IMG/VR virus record: IMGVR_UViG_3300009103_001281
Location: 1 to 51,329 of that record
Reading direction: 5' to 3' (one strand)
DNA length: 51,329 nucleotides
DNA from: a virus
Under the pieces are notes generated by a model. The model was not told the origin of the DNA. It was given only the letters and a program-made list of their open reading frames with translations, and did not search any database. The position numbers and the translations under genes were made by a program. Shown here piece after piece: positions 9,226 to 17,546 of the stretch (positions within the stretch are counted from its first letter, which is position 1; every line of letters starts with the position of its first letter).

Positions 9226-10422
9226 CTAGTTAATAGTAACCAAACCACCACGAAGCGAAACTGTTGCTCCAGATATACTAGCATATCCGGCTGCAATAGT
9301 CTGAGATGTTGATGTTACAGTGGACACCGAAGCTGGAGTTAAACCGATAAACGAAGTTGGTACGCCTGCTGGACCAGATCCTATCGTTTGAGAAACCTGA
9401 GCAACAATAGATGAAGTCAATACAGCATTATGTTGAGCAAAGGTAGAATTATACGCTGCTCGTATTCCAACTGTTTCGGTTTTATTCATTCTCACTACTT
9501 TGTTTTCCGAAAACAAAACGCCAACTGATCGGTTTCCACTCAATCCAATCAATGCAGTCAATGGGCTTCCCACAACAATTGTTTCATTTCCACCAATATT
9601 TAACTGATGATCACCACCCAAATCTACCTTTTTCTTTCCTACAATATCTTCAAAATAATCTCCGCCTTTGCCTTCAGCTCCCGAAAGTCTAAATGCAGCT
9701 TGGTCTCCATCGACAACGACATTATGTCTACCTTTTACCCACAGATTATAATTACCATCTACTTGCTGAGTAAAATTACCTTTAGTATATAGATTGCAAT
9801 CTCCTTCAACTGTGACAAAACAAGCACCCTGAACATGAACCGCTTTATCTCGAACCGTAACCGAATAATCATCTCCAACTATGCGAGTCACCTTTGTGCC
9901 GTCAGGATATACTTCATAATATGTTCCAATTCGATGCGATTCTTTAATTCGCTCTCGACCTGGAGTATCATCTGCTTCAAACAAATGTCCACTCTCAGTT
10001 TCCCTTACCGAATTGTATGGATATACTGCACCAAAAGGATCAGGAGGAAACGGCAAAGCCACAGGCTCTTTCTTGCCTTCGACACCAGGAGAAGCCACAT
10101 ACATAAAATGTGTATTCTGAGATTCTAATGATACTCCTCTTGCTCGTCTTGGAACATTGGCTTCTTTCAGATCAGCATCAAGAGACTCGGTAAATGGATA
10201 ATTCTCCGAGACTAATGTTCCAGATCCTTTTAAGTCTGGAATAATTCTACGAGGAGCAAAATTTACGAACCCCTTTTCATTTCGTGCTCTGTCATCATAA
10301 ACCGCAGTTTCACCAAAAGCAACGTGTAAGTTCGCATCTCTTGGAATAGTTTGCTGAAAACGAATTTGACGCGATCCGTCTTTTAATGCATAAAATGGAG
10401 CATTATTGGCAACCACACCCAT
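9226..10422 (-). CDS. 5: Central baseplate spike, beta-helical (C-terminal part of T4 gp5)
   Basis: 398 residues. The segment from about residue 165 (YYEVYPDGTKVTRIVGDDY) through about 240 (NLYTKGNFTQQVDGNYNLW, then VKGRHNVVVDGDQ) is the repeating beta-helix typical of gp5 and VgrG needles, and shorter repeats continue beyond residue 280. The N-terminal 150 residues are polar and have no recognisable OB fold and no lysozyme domain, unlike T4 gp5 (OB, lysozyme, helix). The OB part appears as the separate gene at 11152-11454. It is followed by the PAAR tip gene after 11 bases. It pierces the outer membrane during injection. The assignment rests on the helix repeats and gene order. Confidence 0.8.
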   Translation of the reverse strand: MGVVANNAPFYALKDGSRQIRFQQTIPRDANLHVAFGETAVYDDRARNEKGFVNFAPRRIIPDLKGSGTLVSENYPFTESLDADLKEANVPRRARGVSLESQNTHFMYVASPGVEGKKEPVALPFPPDPFGAVYPYNSVRETESGHLFEADDTPGRERIKESHRIGTYYEVYPDGTKVTRIVGDDYSVTVRDKAVHVQGACFVTVEGDCNLYTKGNFTQQVDGNYNLWVKGRHNVVVDGDQAAFRLSGAEGKGGDYFEDIVGKKKVDLGGDHQLNIGGNETIVVGSPLTALIGLSGNRSVGVLFSENKVVRMNKTETVGIRAAYNSTFAQHNAVLTSSIVAQVSQTIGSGPAGVPTSFIGLTPASVSTVTSTSQTIAAGYASISGATVSLRGGLVTIN

Positions 10423-10442
10423 ACTATTATATCCCTCTCATG

Positions 10443-11159
10443 TCAGGCAACAGTCTCATCATTAGGTGTAACGAGTGTTCTAACATCCGTCAGAACATTT
10501 CCAACACGCTCAAAAGAAGCATCAAGAGTTTCACCAATTCCTACAAATCCTGCTTCGGCATTTTCTATATCCGCACCATTCGCCAAAAAGGCAAATCCCG
10601 ATTCAAGATCAGAAATAGGACCACTCAACTCAGTCATTATCTGATTCGTTGCCATTGCACTTAACTTTCCGTATATCTGTTTTTTCACTTCATCGTCATC
10701 TCCAGATAGAATACCGGGAATGGCCAACGATCCAGCAAATCCACTAGCAAAATCTCCAGCAGCGTCACACAATGTCGTTGATAAAAATCCACCAAAATCG
10801 TCACCCGCCGCAATGAGACCCTGTGCGACAGCCTCGGCCGTCTGTAGATATGGTTCTGCCTTTTGCATTATCTCATCAAACTCTTGCTTTGCTCTAGCCA
10901 TAGCCACATTAACTGCTGTTTGTGCTAAATTTGATGCTAACTGCTCGGCGCCGGCGAGCAGATCACTTGCACCTCCTTGTATTTCTTGCCTAATCAGGTC
11001 TGGATTAAATATTTTGAGCACACGACCAATTTGATCTAGGGGATTAGGAATACCTAATTCAGACAAAGGATCTCCCATTACTGCCGTCAAGGCTTCTTGA
11101 TTCATAGGAAATGTAAACTCTTGCCCGCCAAATGAAATTGGACACGATTTTTCAGCCAT
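10443..11159 (-). CDS. Ala-rich helical protein between gp5-OB and spike genes, unknown
   Basis: 238 residues with no family I recognise. The N-terminus (AEKSCPISFGGQEFTFP) looks beta-rich, and the rest is mostly Ala-rich amphipathic helix (LLAGAEQLASNLAQTAVNVA, then FDEIMQKAEPYLQTAEAVA). It overlaps the end of the OB-fold gene by 8 bases and precedes the spike gene by 20, so it is co-translated with the two halves of the split gp5. An adaptor or chaperone for hub-spike assembly is a reasonable guess from this position, but there is no direct evidence. Confidence 0.7.
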   Translation of the reverse strand: MAEKSCPISFGGQEFTFPMNQEALTAVMGDPLSELGIPNPLDQIGRVLKIFNPDLIRQEIQGGASDLLAGAEQLASNLAQTAVNVAMARAKQEFDEIMQKAEPYLQTAEAVAQGLIAAGDDFGGFLSTTLCDAAGDFASGFAGSLAIPGILSGDDDEVKKQIYGKLSAMATNQIMTELSGPISDLESGFAFLANGADIENAEAGFVGIGETLDASFERVGNVLTDVRTLVTPNDETVA

Positions 11160-11454
11160 TGTATGCTCCTGTGTTAATAGTTCCTAATATCACACGATCT
11201 TGAGTCTGAATACCATCTCGACAAAATCCGACCACCCACGTTCCTTCTTTTGGTGGATGAACTACCTGATCACCATTAAAAGGTAACATAGGATATGCCC
11301 AAGGCAGGTCGGTTGTAGGCTGAGCATTACGGTCTTCATTGTCGATACCGAAACAACGAACACGAACACGACCAATACCAAAAGGATCCATTCGGTCTTC
11401 AACTATTCCAACAAACCAATAAAATGATCCATCACTTCCCTGACCTGTTCTCAT
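11152..11454 (-). CDS. OB-fold hub protein (N-terminal gp5/VgrG-like domain)
   Basis: 100 residues. The sequence FYWFVGIVEDRMDPFGIGR, followed by RVRVRCFGI and then PWAYPML and GTWVVGFCRDG, is the gp5/VgrG OB-fold signature, including the usual WxxP and GTWVxV strands. In T4 this domain is the N-terminus of gp5 and sits on the gp27 trimer. Here it stands alone, and the beta-helix is encoded by a separate downstream gene. The start overlaps no other gene, and the AAGG just before the ATG can serve as a ribosome binding site. It lies next to the kinase gene (4 bases) and the hub gene. Confidence 0.82.
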   Translation of the reverse strand: MRTGQGSDGSFYWFVGIVEDRMDPFGIGRVRVRCFGIDNEDRNAQPTTDLPWAYPMLPFNGDQVVHPPKEGTWVVGFCRDGIQTQDRVILGTINTGAYNG

Positions 11455-11458
11455 AACC

Positions 11459-12475
11459 TTATGCCTTCAATTCTTTTCTCTTAATTTCTTGACGCACAGA
11501 AGGAGGAATTCTATCACCCATCCAGTCGTTCAGTTTCTTTTGAATTTCTTTATCCGCAATAAATCTCTTGCCCGCTTCCTTTACCTTCAGATAAGTAAAC
11601 CCCTTGACAACAGGGAATGATCTATTCTTTGGATTGTTAAACTTAGGAGTCACTTTAATTTCATTACCTTTCTTATCAGTCCAATAAACAGTAGACTTGC
11701 CTAAAATAACATACACACCACCATTCACATTCTTAGGAATATTTCCTCGAACAATATCTGACATCGTTCGTGCTGCGCCCTCATGCGTCTGCAATAAAAT
11801 CTTACTAGGAACTCTTCGATTTCTCTCCATATTTGCCTGTACTGCAAAGTCATAATCAGATAGTACCCAAACAATATGTATGTTCTCTGGTTGATATCCA
11901 ACAGACAATAATTGAGAAACTGCTTCGGTCATATTTCTAGTATTCTTCAGCGTCACATCAAAAACAATATTCGGTAAACGGTCTCTCGACTTCGCACCAC
12001 CAAGAAGATAATTTAGTGTCTTGTCTCTAATTCCAAGATTATCAACTAAGTTATGCAACGTAAATACATCATCTGCATTTCTCAAATCCAACTCGTCAAG
12101 ATCCTTTGTTGGCATTTGAGGAATACTTGGAGAAGTTCCTGCTGGATCGTTGGCATGAGATTTTGCATAATTCATCACAGCCTTTTTTCGTAGTTCAGTT
12201 CCACTGACACCTTTCTGCACCTTTGATGCATCTTTACGAATACCATCGAGCTTCATGAATGCACTTTTCCATTCGTCTACATCACGAACCTTAAACTTAT
12301 TGGCATCCATATAATTACCTAAAGAGAATCCTTTACCAGATCCAGCACCGCCAGCTAGGAAAACAACCTGACCATAATTGGCTCCCTTTCCAATCACAAT
12401 CAATTTCTCTTCTAGATATTCTTCGTGCAACAAAAGATTTTCATACTCTTCTGCGGTTAGCGTAATTCTTGCCAT
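11459..12475 (-). CDS. P-loop kinase (zeta-toxin-like) inside the baseplate operon
   Basis: 338 residues. A Walker A motif GGAGSGKG is at residues 42-49, preceded by a hydrophobic strand (GQVVFLA). An acidic strand follows (VRDVDEWK, around 62), and then a segment PNIVFDVTLKN with ILLQTHEGAARTMSDI downstream. This layout resembles zeta-toxin and polynucleotide-kinase-like P-loop enzymes that phosphorylate a small molecule or RNA. The substrate is unknown. It is cleanly spaced within the late structural genes, 3 bases after the hub gene stop and 4 bases before the OB gene, so it is expressed with virion proteins. The C-terminus is very basic (PPSVRQEIKRKELKA). It could be a virion-carried enzyme or an assembly factor. 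Neither is shown. Confidence 0.75.
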   Translation of the reverse strand: MARITLTAEEYENLLLHEEYLEEKLIVIGKGANYGQVVFLAGGAGSGKGFSLGNYMDANKFKVRDVDEWKSAFMKLDGIRKDASKVQKGVSGTELRKKAVMNYAKSHANDPAGTSPSIPQMPTKDLDELDLRNADDVFTLHNLVDNLGIRDKTLNYLLGGAKSRDRLPNIVFDVTLKNTRNMTEAVSQLLSVGYQPENIHIVWVLSDYDFAVQANMERNRRVPSKILLQTHEGAARTMSDIVRGNIPKNVNGGVYVILGKSTVYWTDKKGNEIKVTPKFNNPKNRSFPVVKGFTYLKVKEAGKRFIADKEIQKKLNDWMGDRIPPSVRQEIKRKELKA

Positions 12476-12478
12476 TTG

Positions 12479-13831
12479 TTATGTCTCCCTTTCGTCGAGA
12501 TATGGCGGGAAAGGATTACCAAAAGTATCAGTTCCTAAATCCATACTTGTAGTGTACATAGACTTTTTACCAACACCACCTATCGATATATTATGCGTAA
12601 TCGATAATATAATATAATTAGCTGATAAGTATTTATGTGAACTTTCTTTCTCATCACTTACTGGTGTTGCCGAAGGAAGAGAAACATTAACAACTTCTCC
12701 CAAAACGCGCCTTGGATCTCCATTAGCCTCCACTTCAAGTCTAATTCCTGTATCTGGTCCAAACTGAACACCATATGATTGTCTAGACAATGCAAACTCA
12801 TCTGAACTTAAACTGTCCGATTGTGTTCCCCAAGAACAATAATGTTTGCTTGATAATTGGATACAGGTATCATTTAATTTACCCAAAGCACGATTATTCG
12901 ACAGCATGGGCTTATCATTAGGATATCCAGAATTAAGATGTTTAAAATCATCATAAGATTCAAAATAATCATAAGTCGTAATTTTAGAATTTCTCAAAAC
13001 AGGATCATATGACATGCGGGTCGATGCATATACTCCCATCATAGAATCTGAATATGAATCTAACTCTCGCGCAACGCGAACTGCACGCAATGACCGATAA
13101 ACATCTGCCACATTTCTAGAAGTAATCGGATCTATATTTACCGCTCCAAATGTATAAAACTGTCCTATTGGATAGCTATACAATTCATCTAGTGTCGATA
13201 ATACAAATTCAGAAGGTCTCTCAAAAAAATAATAATTAGCCGAACTCTGATGTTTGCTCGACTCACACTTAGTGGTCAACCAATTAATTGTATCGTATGG
13301 AAATAAATTAGGAACAATAGCAGAATTTATTCCAACAGACTCATCAAGTATTGCTAAAGGTTTTCCTTCTTCCCCTCTTATGTAATTATTAAATATTGAC
13401 TGAATCATATCACTAATCAACATATTTTTATAAGTTCTTCTAATTCTTTGCTGCTTACTTCGATACAACGGTATAGATAAAAATCTTAATTCATAAAGCT
13501 GTTGTCTTCCTCCAGGAGCTATTGTTCGATTATGAACACCAGTAACGACACCAAATACATCAAGAGGAGCGTTCTCTAAACTAGAAACGACCACAGAAAT
13601 TTCAACAAACTCATTTCCATGAATACCAAATTGCTGATCCATACCTAAAGACTCGGATATAACAATCGATCCACCAAATCCTTGTCGATGAATGTTATCA
13701 GTAATCTGTATATTCGTAACTACACCACGAAGGTCAAGTATAGTTCCTTCAGATGTATATAAATTTAATGTCTTTAGACCATCAAACGATCCACCAGTAA
13801 CAATTCCCTCTAAATGTTCTGCCTCTTCCAT
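12479..13831 (-). CDS. 27: Baseplate hub protein (gp27-like)
   Basis: 450 residues (T4 gp27 is 391). The N-terminal region (TLNLYTSEGTILDLRGVVTN then QITDNIHRQGFGGSIVISES) is the tube-like beta domain seen in gp27 and late-control-D hub proteins. A middle segment (RIRRTYKNMLISDMIQSIFN then IVPNLFPYDTINWLTTKCES) matches the conserved helical insertion of hub proteins. gp27 trimers convert the six-fold tail to the three-fold spike and bind the gp5 OB domain, which is encoded two genes downstream. An AAGGAA ribosome binding site precedes the ATG. The family is assigned by motif and gene order. Confidence 0.8.
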   Translation of the reverse strand: MEEAEHLEGIVTGGSFDGLKTLNLYTSEGTILDLRGVVTNIQITDNIHRQGFGGSIVISESLGMDQQFGIHGNEFVEISVVVSSLENAPLDVFGVVTGVHNRTIAPGGRQQLYELRFLSIPLYRSKQQRIRRTYKNMLISDMIQSIFNNYIRGEEGKPLAILDESVGINSAIVPNLFPYDTINWLTTKCESSKHQSSANYYFFERPSEFVLSTLDELYSYPIGQFYTFGAVNIDPITSRNVADVYRSLRAVRVARELDSYSDSMMGVYASTRMSYDPVLRNSKITTYDYFESYDDFKHLNSGYPNDKPMLSNNRALGKLNDTCIQLSSKHYCSWGTQSDSLSSDEFALSRQSYGVQFGPDTGIRLEVEANGDPRRVLGEVVNVSLPSATPVSDEKESSHKYLSANYIILSITHNISIGGVGKKSMYTTSMDLGTDTFGNPFPPYLDERET

Positions 13832-13834
13832 AAT

Positions 13835-14728
13835 TTATTCCTTCATTAAAGATTCAAATTCTGATATGAATCCAGAAAGAAGATCAGGACGCAATAATAA
13901 TATATTTCTTTTACTATCATTTGTATCGTTTTCATATGTGTAATTAGAAACAGCAGTCGTAGTCGTCGCTGGATTGCTATAGTCTTCCAAATCCGTAACC
14001 ATTTTCTCGAACAATACATTACCTTCATCGTCTTTAATATCTCGTTCAAAATGATGAACATTAGTTAAGACGCTCACAGTCTCCTGAGCAATATCGGTAT
14101 TTGCGAAAAAACGAACAAAGGTATTCGATTGCAAATCGGTAGAAAACTTAGTCATCGTATCAACTGAAACAACTGTTTGGTCTGCGGTATAACTTAATTT
14201 TCTAATTCCAGGAATAAAATCTTTATCAGTAGAGCCTTCTGTGTCCGAATACCAATCATAAGGAAGCACAACTGATATACTATCACCAACCTTTATTTTA
14301 GTTTCAATATTTTCTGTAGCAGTAAACTGAGTAGTGGTTGCCGTATGTGATGCTATGTTTCCATCTACACCAGCCGATCCATCATAAATCGTAACCGACG
14401 CAGATGTAATTTGATCAATTCCGTATTTCGTATTAATGAACGATTCAAACTCTTGTGTGTTCAATGATATATCATAAAAAGGATCTTCAAAACTATTAAT
14501 CAGCATAATCACCCAATGATACTTAGGAGAACCATATAATTGATAAGATATATCTTCCAAAGTCTCACCATCCTTCATTGCATAAGCATAGAATAGTGTC
14601 TTGTCAGATAACTGTTGTGTCTTGGTTCGTATCCGTTTGAGTACATCAACGACAACCTTTGTATTTCCAATATCATCGGAATCATAATCAATCGTAGGAA
14701 ACATTTGAAAATACGATTTATCTGCCAT
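13835..14728 (-). CDS. 53: Baseplate wedge protein gp53
   Basis: 297 residues, longer than T4 gp53 (196). The diagnostic part is near the N-terminus: FYAYAMKDGETLEDISYQLY, then GSPKYHWVIMLIN and EDPFYDISLNTQEFESFI. This is a LysM-like gp53 module followed by the wedge-contact segment. gp53 clamps adjacent wedges together with gp6 and gp25 and triggers sheath assembly. The C-terminal third is an extension with predicted beta strands and an acidic end. The stop is 3 bases before the hub gene and the start 3 bases after the gp48 stop. Confidence 0.88.
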   Translation of the reverse strand: MADKSYFQMFPTIDYDSDDIGNTKVVVDVLKRIRTKTQQLSDKTLFYAYAMKDGETLEDISYQLYGSPKYHWVIMLINSFEDPFYDISLNTQEFESFINTKYGIDQITSASVTIYDGSAGVDGNIASHTATTTQFTATENIETKIKVGDSISVVLPYDWYSDTEGSTDKDFIPGIRKLSYTADQTVVSVDTMTKFSTDLQSNTFVRFFANTDIAQETVSVLTNVHHFERDIKDDEGNVLFEKMVTDLEDYSNPATTTTAVSNYTYENDTNDSKRNILLLRPDLLSGFISEFESLMKE

Positions 14729-14731
14729 AAC

Positions 14732-15904
14732 TTAAAATCCTTGGTCGATATGGTCTTTGGTGACAAGTGCAACTTCTGTAAAATTTAAAGTCATTTGCGT
14801 CTGTACAGGATGACCATCGTAAAACGTAGCATTCGTCTCAAATGGATTTCTTGTAACATTAATAGACGTAAGAGCACATGGTTGAAATTTGTGAGTCTGA
14901 TCTTCATTAAAATATGAAATGTTAAAAACATCAGGATACTTAAAAAAGACACCAGAGTCGCTTCTATCATATCGAGGGGCTGCAAAATACTTAAAAGACT
15001 GGACGATCTTATGAATTTCCTGTGCTTCTCTTCTATTTCTAGGTGCCATTGTAAAATCAAATGTAAAATTTCTAAAATTTACATTTTGAAATAATGCTTC
15101 TAGGTGAGGATTCAAAGCCTGACCAGAAGTTCTTTTTAATATTGTATCACCCAAGCCTTGGCTGTTTATTCTGGAACCAACTTCATCGGCCAATAATTTG
15201 GCTGCAAGATTCATTCCCTGTCCAGTATTTGTTGCATCATTTATAAGCTCTGCAAAAGCGGCTCCGGCTCCACCACTCTGTGCGGCAGAAAGTGTTCTCA
15301 TACCCAAACCACCTAAAGCTCCCAACTGGGCTGTAGTATTCCATTCAGGAGCATAACTTTCTTGTAAGTTTGGAGGAGTGTATAATGTTATCGAGCCTCG
15401 GCTAGTGCTTTTACTAGAATTAGTTGCAGAAATAATCAATCCAGATATAAAACCTATCGCATCAATAGCTTCTCCTGGAAGTTTTTTTCCTGCAACATTA
15501 GCAATTCCCGCTTTAGCAGATAATTTTGCCAATTCACCAGCAGCTTCTCCTGCTTTGGTAGCAACACCACTAACTATATTTTTAAAAAAATTGCTTTTCG
15601 ATTCCTGCTTATTCGCTCTAGCTTCCGAAACAGTTCTCGCTACCTTTTCCGTTTGAAGTGTTGCGCCTCTTATGGTAAGTGGCTCAAACCTCATAAAATG
15701 TCTCTCTCCAGGACCTTCAACATTCAATGGATATTGAAGTCGAACATATTTATCAACCTTTTTGGCTCCGCCACCAAATTGTAAATCCAACGCACTAGAT
15801 GCCTCATCTAGGACTGCTTGGCCGCCACTGATGGTACTATCTACTACGCTTTTTACAGTGATGGGATTGTCATCTGAACCCGAACCGGCTGGTAGATTGC
15901 TCAT
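14732..15904 (-). CDS. 48: Baseplate tail-tube protein gp48
   Basis: 390 residues (T4 gp48 is 364). Conserved blocks are YPLNVEGPGERHFMRFEPL at about 54, ITLYTPPNLQESYAPEWN at about 172, ALNPHLEALFQNVNFRNFTF at about 263, and a C-terminal CALTSINVTRNPFE followed by MTLNFTEVALVTKDHI. These are characteristic of gp48, which with gp54 builds the first rings of the tail tube on the hub. A GC- and Ala-rich central insertion (residues 90-240) is longer than in T4. It has a strong AGGAGG ribosome binding site and its own candidate late promoter 28 bases upstream. Confidence 0.9.
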   Translation of the reverse strand: MSNLPAGSGSDDNPITVKSVVDSTISGGQAVLDEASSALDLQFGGGAKKVDKYVRLQYPLNVEGPGERHFMRFEPLTIRGATLQTEKVARTVSEARANKQESKSNFFKNIVSGVATKAGEAAGELAKLSAKAGIANVAGKKLPGEAIDAIGFISGLIISATNSSKSTSRGSITLYTPPNLQESYAPEWNTTAQLGALGGLGMRTLSAAQSGGAGAAFAELINDATNTGQGMNLAAKLLADEVGSRINSQGLGDTILKRTSGQALNPHLEALFQNVNFRNFTFDFTMAPRNRREAQEIHKIVQSFKYFAAPRYDRSDSGVFFKYPDVFNISYFNEDQTHKFQPCALTSINVTRNPFETNATFYDGHPVQTQMTLNFTEVALVTKDHIDQGF

Positions 15905-15931
15905 TTTATGATTTCCTCCTAATACTAATGG

Positions 15932-15939
15932 TATTTATC
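15932..15939 (-). promoter_or_regulatory. Candidate late promoter -10 (GATAAATA) before gp48
   Basis: A one-base variant of the T4 late consensus TATAAATA, placed about 28 bases before the gp48 start, the same spacing as the gp25 and 18674 promoters. It overlaps the stop codon of the gp26 frameshift extension, so part of the match could be coincidence. Confidence 0.5.
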
Positions 15940-16123
15940 CACGCGATGCCATTTCTGCTTTTTCATTTTCCTGTTTTACATGCTCAATCAACATCATCGT
16001 GTATAATTCTTTTTCCCAAGGAATCATATTCTCTAGCTCAGTCAGGCTCCATTTATGATACTGCATAATACTAAAATTCATTCTATAATAATTCACCAAC
16101 GTCGAATGGCTGAGCCCTATTAA
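15935..16123 (-). CDS. gp26 -1 frameshift extension (tail-assembly chaperone T-like segment)
   Basis: This is the frame entered if ribosomes slip -1 on the T run at the end of gp26. From the TTA codon at 16123 it is open for 62 residues to a TAA at 15937-15935. It begins LIGLSHSTLVNYYR and continues with a helical segment rich in Trp, Glu and Met (QYHKWSLTELENMIPWEKEL). An internal ATG at 16081 would give a separate 48-residue protein, but no convincing ribosome binding site precedes it, and the 14 sense codons upstream in the same frame suit a fusion better. The fused product would be 297 residues. Organisation and composition match the G-T fusion of lambdoid tail chaperones. Confidence 0.7.
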   Translation of the reverse strand, partial: LIGLSHSTLVNYYRMNFSIMQYHKWSLTELENMIPWEKELYTMMLIEHVKQENEKAEMASRG

Positions 16124-16827
16124 AAAAAACCAGCAAGTCCCTCCACAAGAATCTCATTTTCGTGGCCATTCTTACAAACATGAGTTTTCTTATAAGACAA
16201 CTTAGGCATGGTCTCAAAAAAATCAGTCACCTTCTTAAAACAAGTCTGAGGCAAACCATACAAAAAATCTTCCATTTCTTCTCTACTAGTTTCCTTTGCA
16301 TAATATACCGAAGTATTATCATAAATTGATTCAATCGAATTGATAATAACACTAAAACTTTGTTCGATATTATTTGTATCCGAATTTTGAATAGTAGCAG
16401 TATCACGCACCGTTGGATATTTCATCACAACACCCACATCATCAGTCAACTGTAGACGATTCGTATGATCTTTATTTTTATCTATTGTAATATCTTCCAG
16501 TAGATTGATTTGGAATTCAAGTTTATCATCACATTCCTTACAAGCTATTGCTAACTCTACATGCTCTCCAATGGACCTAGACCTCAATTGAAGAAAGTAA
16601 TATTCGATATCAAATGTTGGATGTTTAGAAAAATCTATCGAATCATCAAAACAACATTCATTAAGAACTTGAACAATTGCATTCATTATTTCAGTTTCGT
16701 CTCCACCCTCTTGAGCCATCAACAACAGTTTTTCTTCCTTTACTAAAAATGGCCTATAATTTATAGACTTTCCATTAGAAGGAAGCTCTAGTGTAAATGT
16801 GGGCGTAGCTATCTTAGGTAATGCCAT
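16120..16827 (-). CDS. 26: Baseplate hub assembly protein gp26 / tail chaperone (T4_baseplate family)
   Basis: 235 residues (T4 gp26 is 208). The start (PTFTLELPSNGKSINYRPFL) and the KEEKLLLMAQEGGDETEI segment with FDIEYYFLQLRSRSIGE at about 85 are the recognised signature of the T4 gp26 family. A CxxC pair (ACKEC, about 105) and a C-terminal Cys-His segment (THVCKNGHEN, about 217) suggest a zinc-ribbon insertion. In T4 gp26 is needed for hub assembly and is not a major structural part. Here it ends on a slippery T run and probably also makes a -1 extended form. A GGAG ribosome binding site precedes the ATG. It lies between the gp54-like gene and gp48. Confidence 0.88.
   Translation of the reverse strand: MALPKIATPTFTLELPSNGKSINYRPFLVKEEKLLLMAQEGGDETEIMNAIVQVLNECCFDDSIDFSKHPTFDIEYYFLQLRSRSIGEHVELAIACKECDDKLEFQINLLEDITIDKNKDHTNRLQLTDDVGVVMKYPTVRDTATIQNSDTNNIEQSFSVIINSIESIYDNTSVYYAKETSREEMEDFLYGLPQTCFKKVTDFFETMPKLSYKKTHVCKNGHENEILVEGLAGFF
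16122..16129 (-). promoter_or_regulatory. Slippery site for programmed -1 frameshift (T8)
   Basis: On the minus strand gp26 ends GGT TTT TTT TAA. The heptamer T TTT TTT fits the X XXY YYZ slippery pattern, so both Phe tRNAs can re-pair one base back. The zero-frame stop comes immediately after, which is the usual arrangement for efficient slipping, and the -1 frame is open for 62 codons. Confidence 0.65.
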
Positions 16828-16850
16828 AATATATTCTCCATATTATATAA

Positions 16851-17546
16851 TTAAAACGCAAGGTCAGCAAGATTTTCTGCAAAGGTGCGACCCCTCTCCC
16901 AACGCTTGATGGCTTGAACTCCATTTCTATTGATCAAGGACATTCCAAACTCATCAATCGCTCCATCTATATCTAAGTTTGGATATAGATTGTTTGCAGA
17001 TAACCAATTTCCAAAAGGTGAAAGCGAAACTCTTTGTGGTATCGCCTTTCTGATAGAAAACACAACAGACAAATTATGTATAACTCCACTGGCACTCCAA
17101 TCAAGTGCCATCGGATTAACATTTGTCGGAAATGCATCTACAATACGAGTAGAATATGATACATTCCCCTGAGTATCTAGTTGCTCAATTTCAATATCAC
17201 AGGCATAGTTATCATAATAATTTGCTCGACCTGTAGTCACTTCAACCATCGCATTTTGCCATTCGTCGAACAGTGGCTTTGGAAATAAATCATCATCCCT
17301 ACAATAAAAACTCAACTGCAAATCATCATAAACATTTCGATGAGCCTGGCGTCGTCGTGTGCCGTATGTATTAACATCGGAAGCATCTATTAATCTACCA
17401 GGAATTGATCCCTGATTACACAAAAAGGTCATCGCTTCTATACTATGAGAACGAAATAATGGACCAGAAAAAAGAACACGGAAATTGCTCTGTACTCCTA
17501 ATCCTTTTGATATTTGATTTCTAAAGGCTGATATATCAAAACTCAT
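16851..17546 (-). CDS. Tail-tube-like baseplate protein (gp54-like)
   Basis: 231 residues from the ATG at 17546, chosen over an upstream in-frame start because AAGGAA lies nine bases before it and the ATGA overlaps the previous stop. The sequence FLCNQGSIPGRLIDASDVNT and DDLQLSFYCRDD near residues 40-90 resembles the tail-tube fold shared by gp19, gp48 and gp54. A conserved segment TNVNPMALDWSASGVIHNLS follows. Its place next to gp26 and gp48 suggests the tube initiator gp54 rather than the main tube protein gp19. The exact paralogue cannot be settled by eye. Confidence 0.65.
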   Translation of the reverse strand: MSFDISAFRNQISKGLGVQSNFRVLFSGPLFRSHSIEAMTFLCNQGSIPGRLIDASDVNTYGTRRRQAHRNVYDDLQLSFYCRDDDLFPKPLFDEWQNAMVEVTTGRANYYDNYACDIEIEQLDTQGNVSYSTRIVDAFPTNVNPMALDWSASGVIHNLSVVFSIRKAIPQRVSLSPFGNWLSANNLYPNLDIDGAIDEFGMSLINRNGVQAIKRWERGRTFAENLADLAF

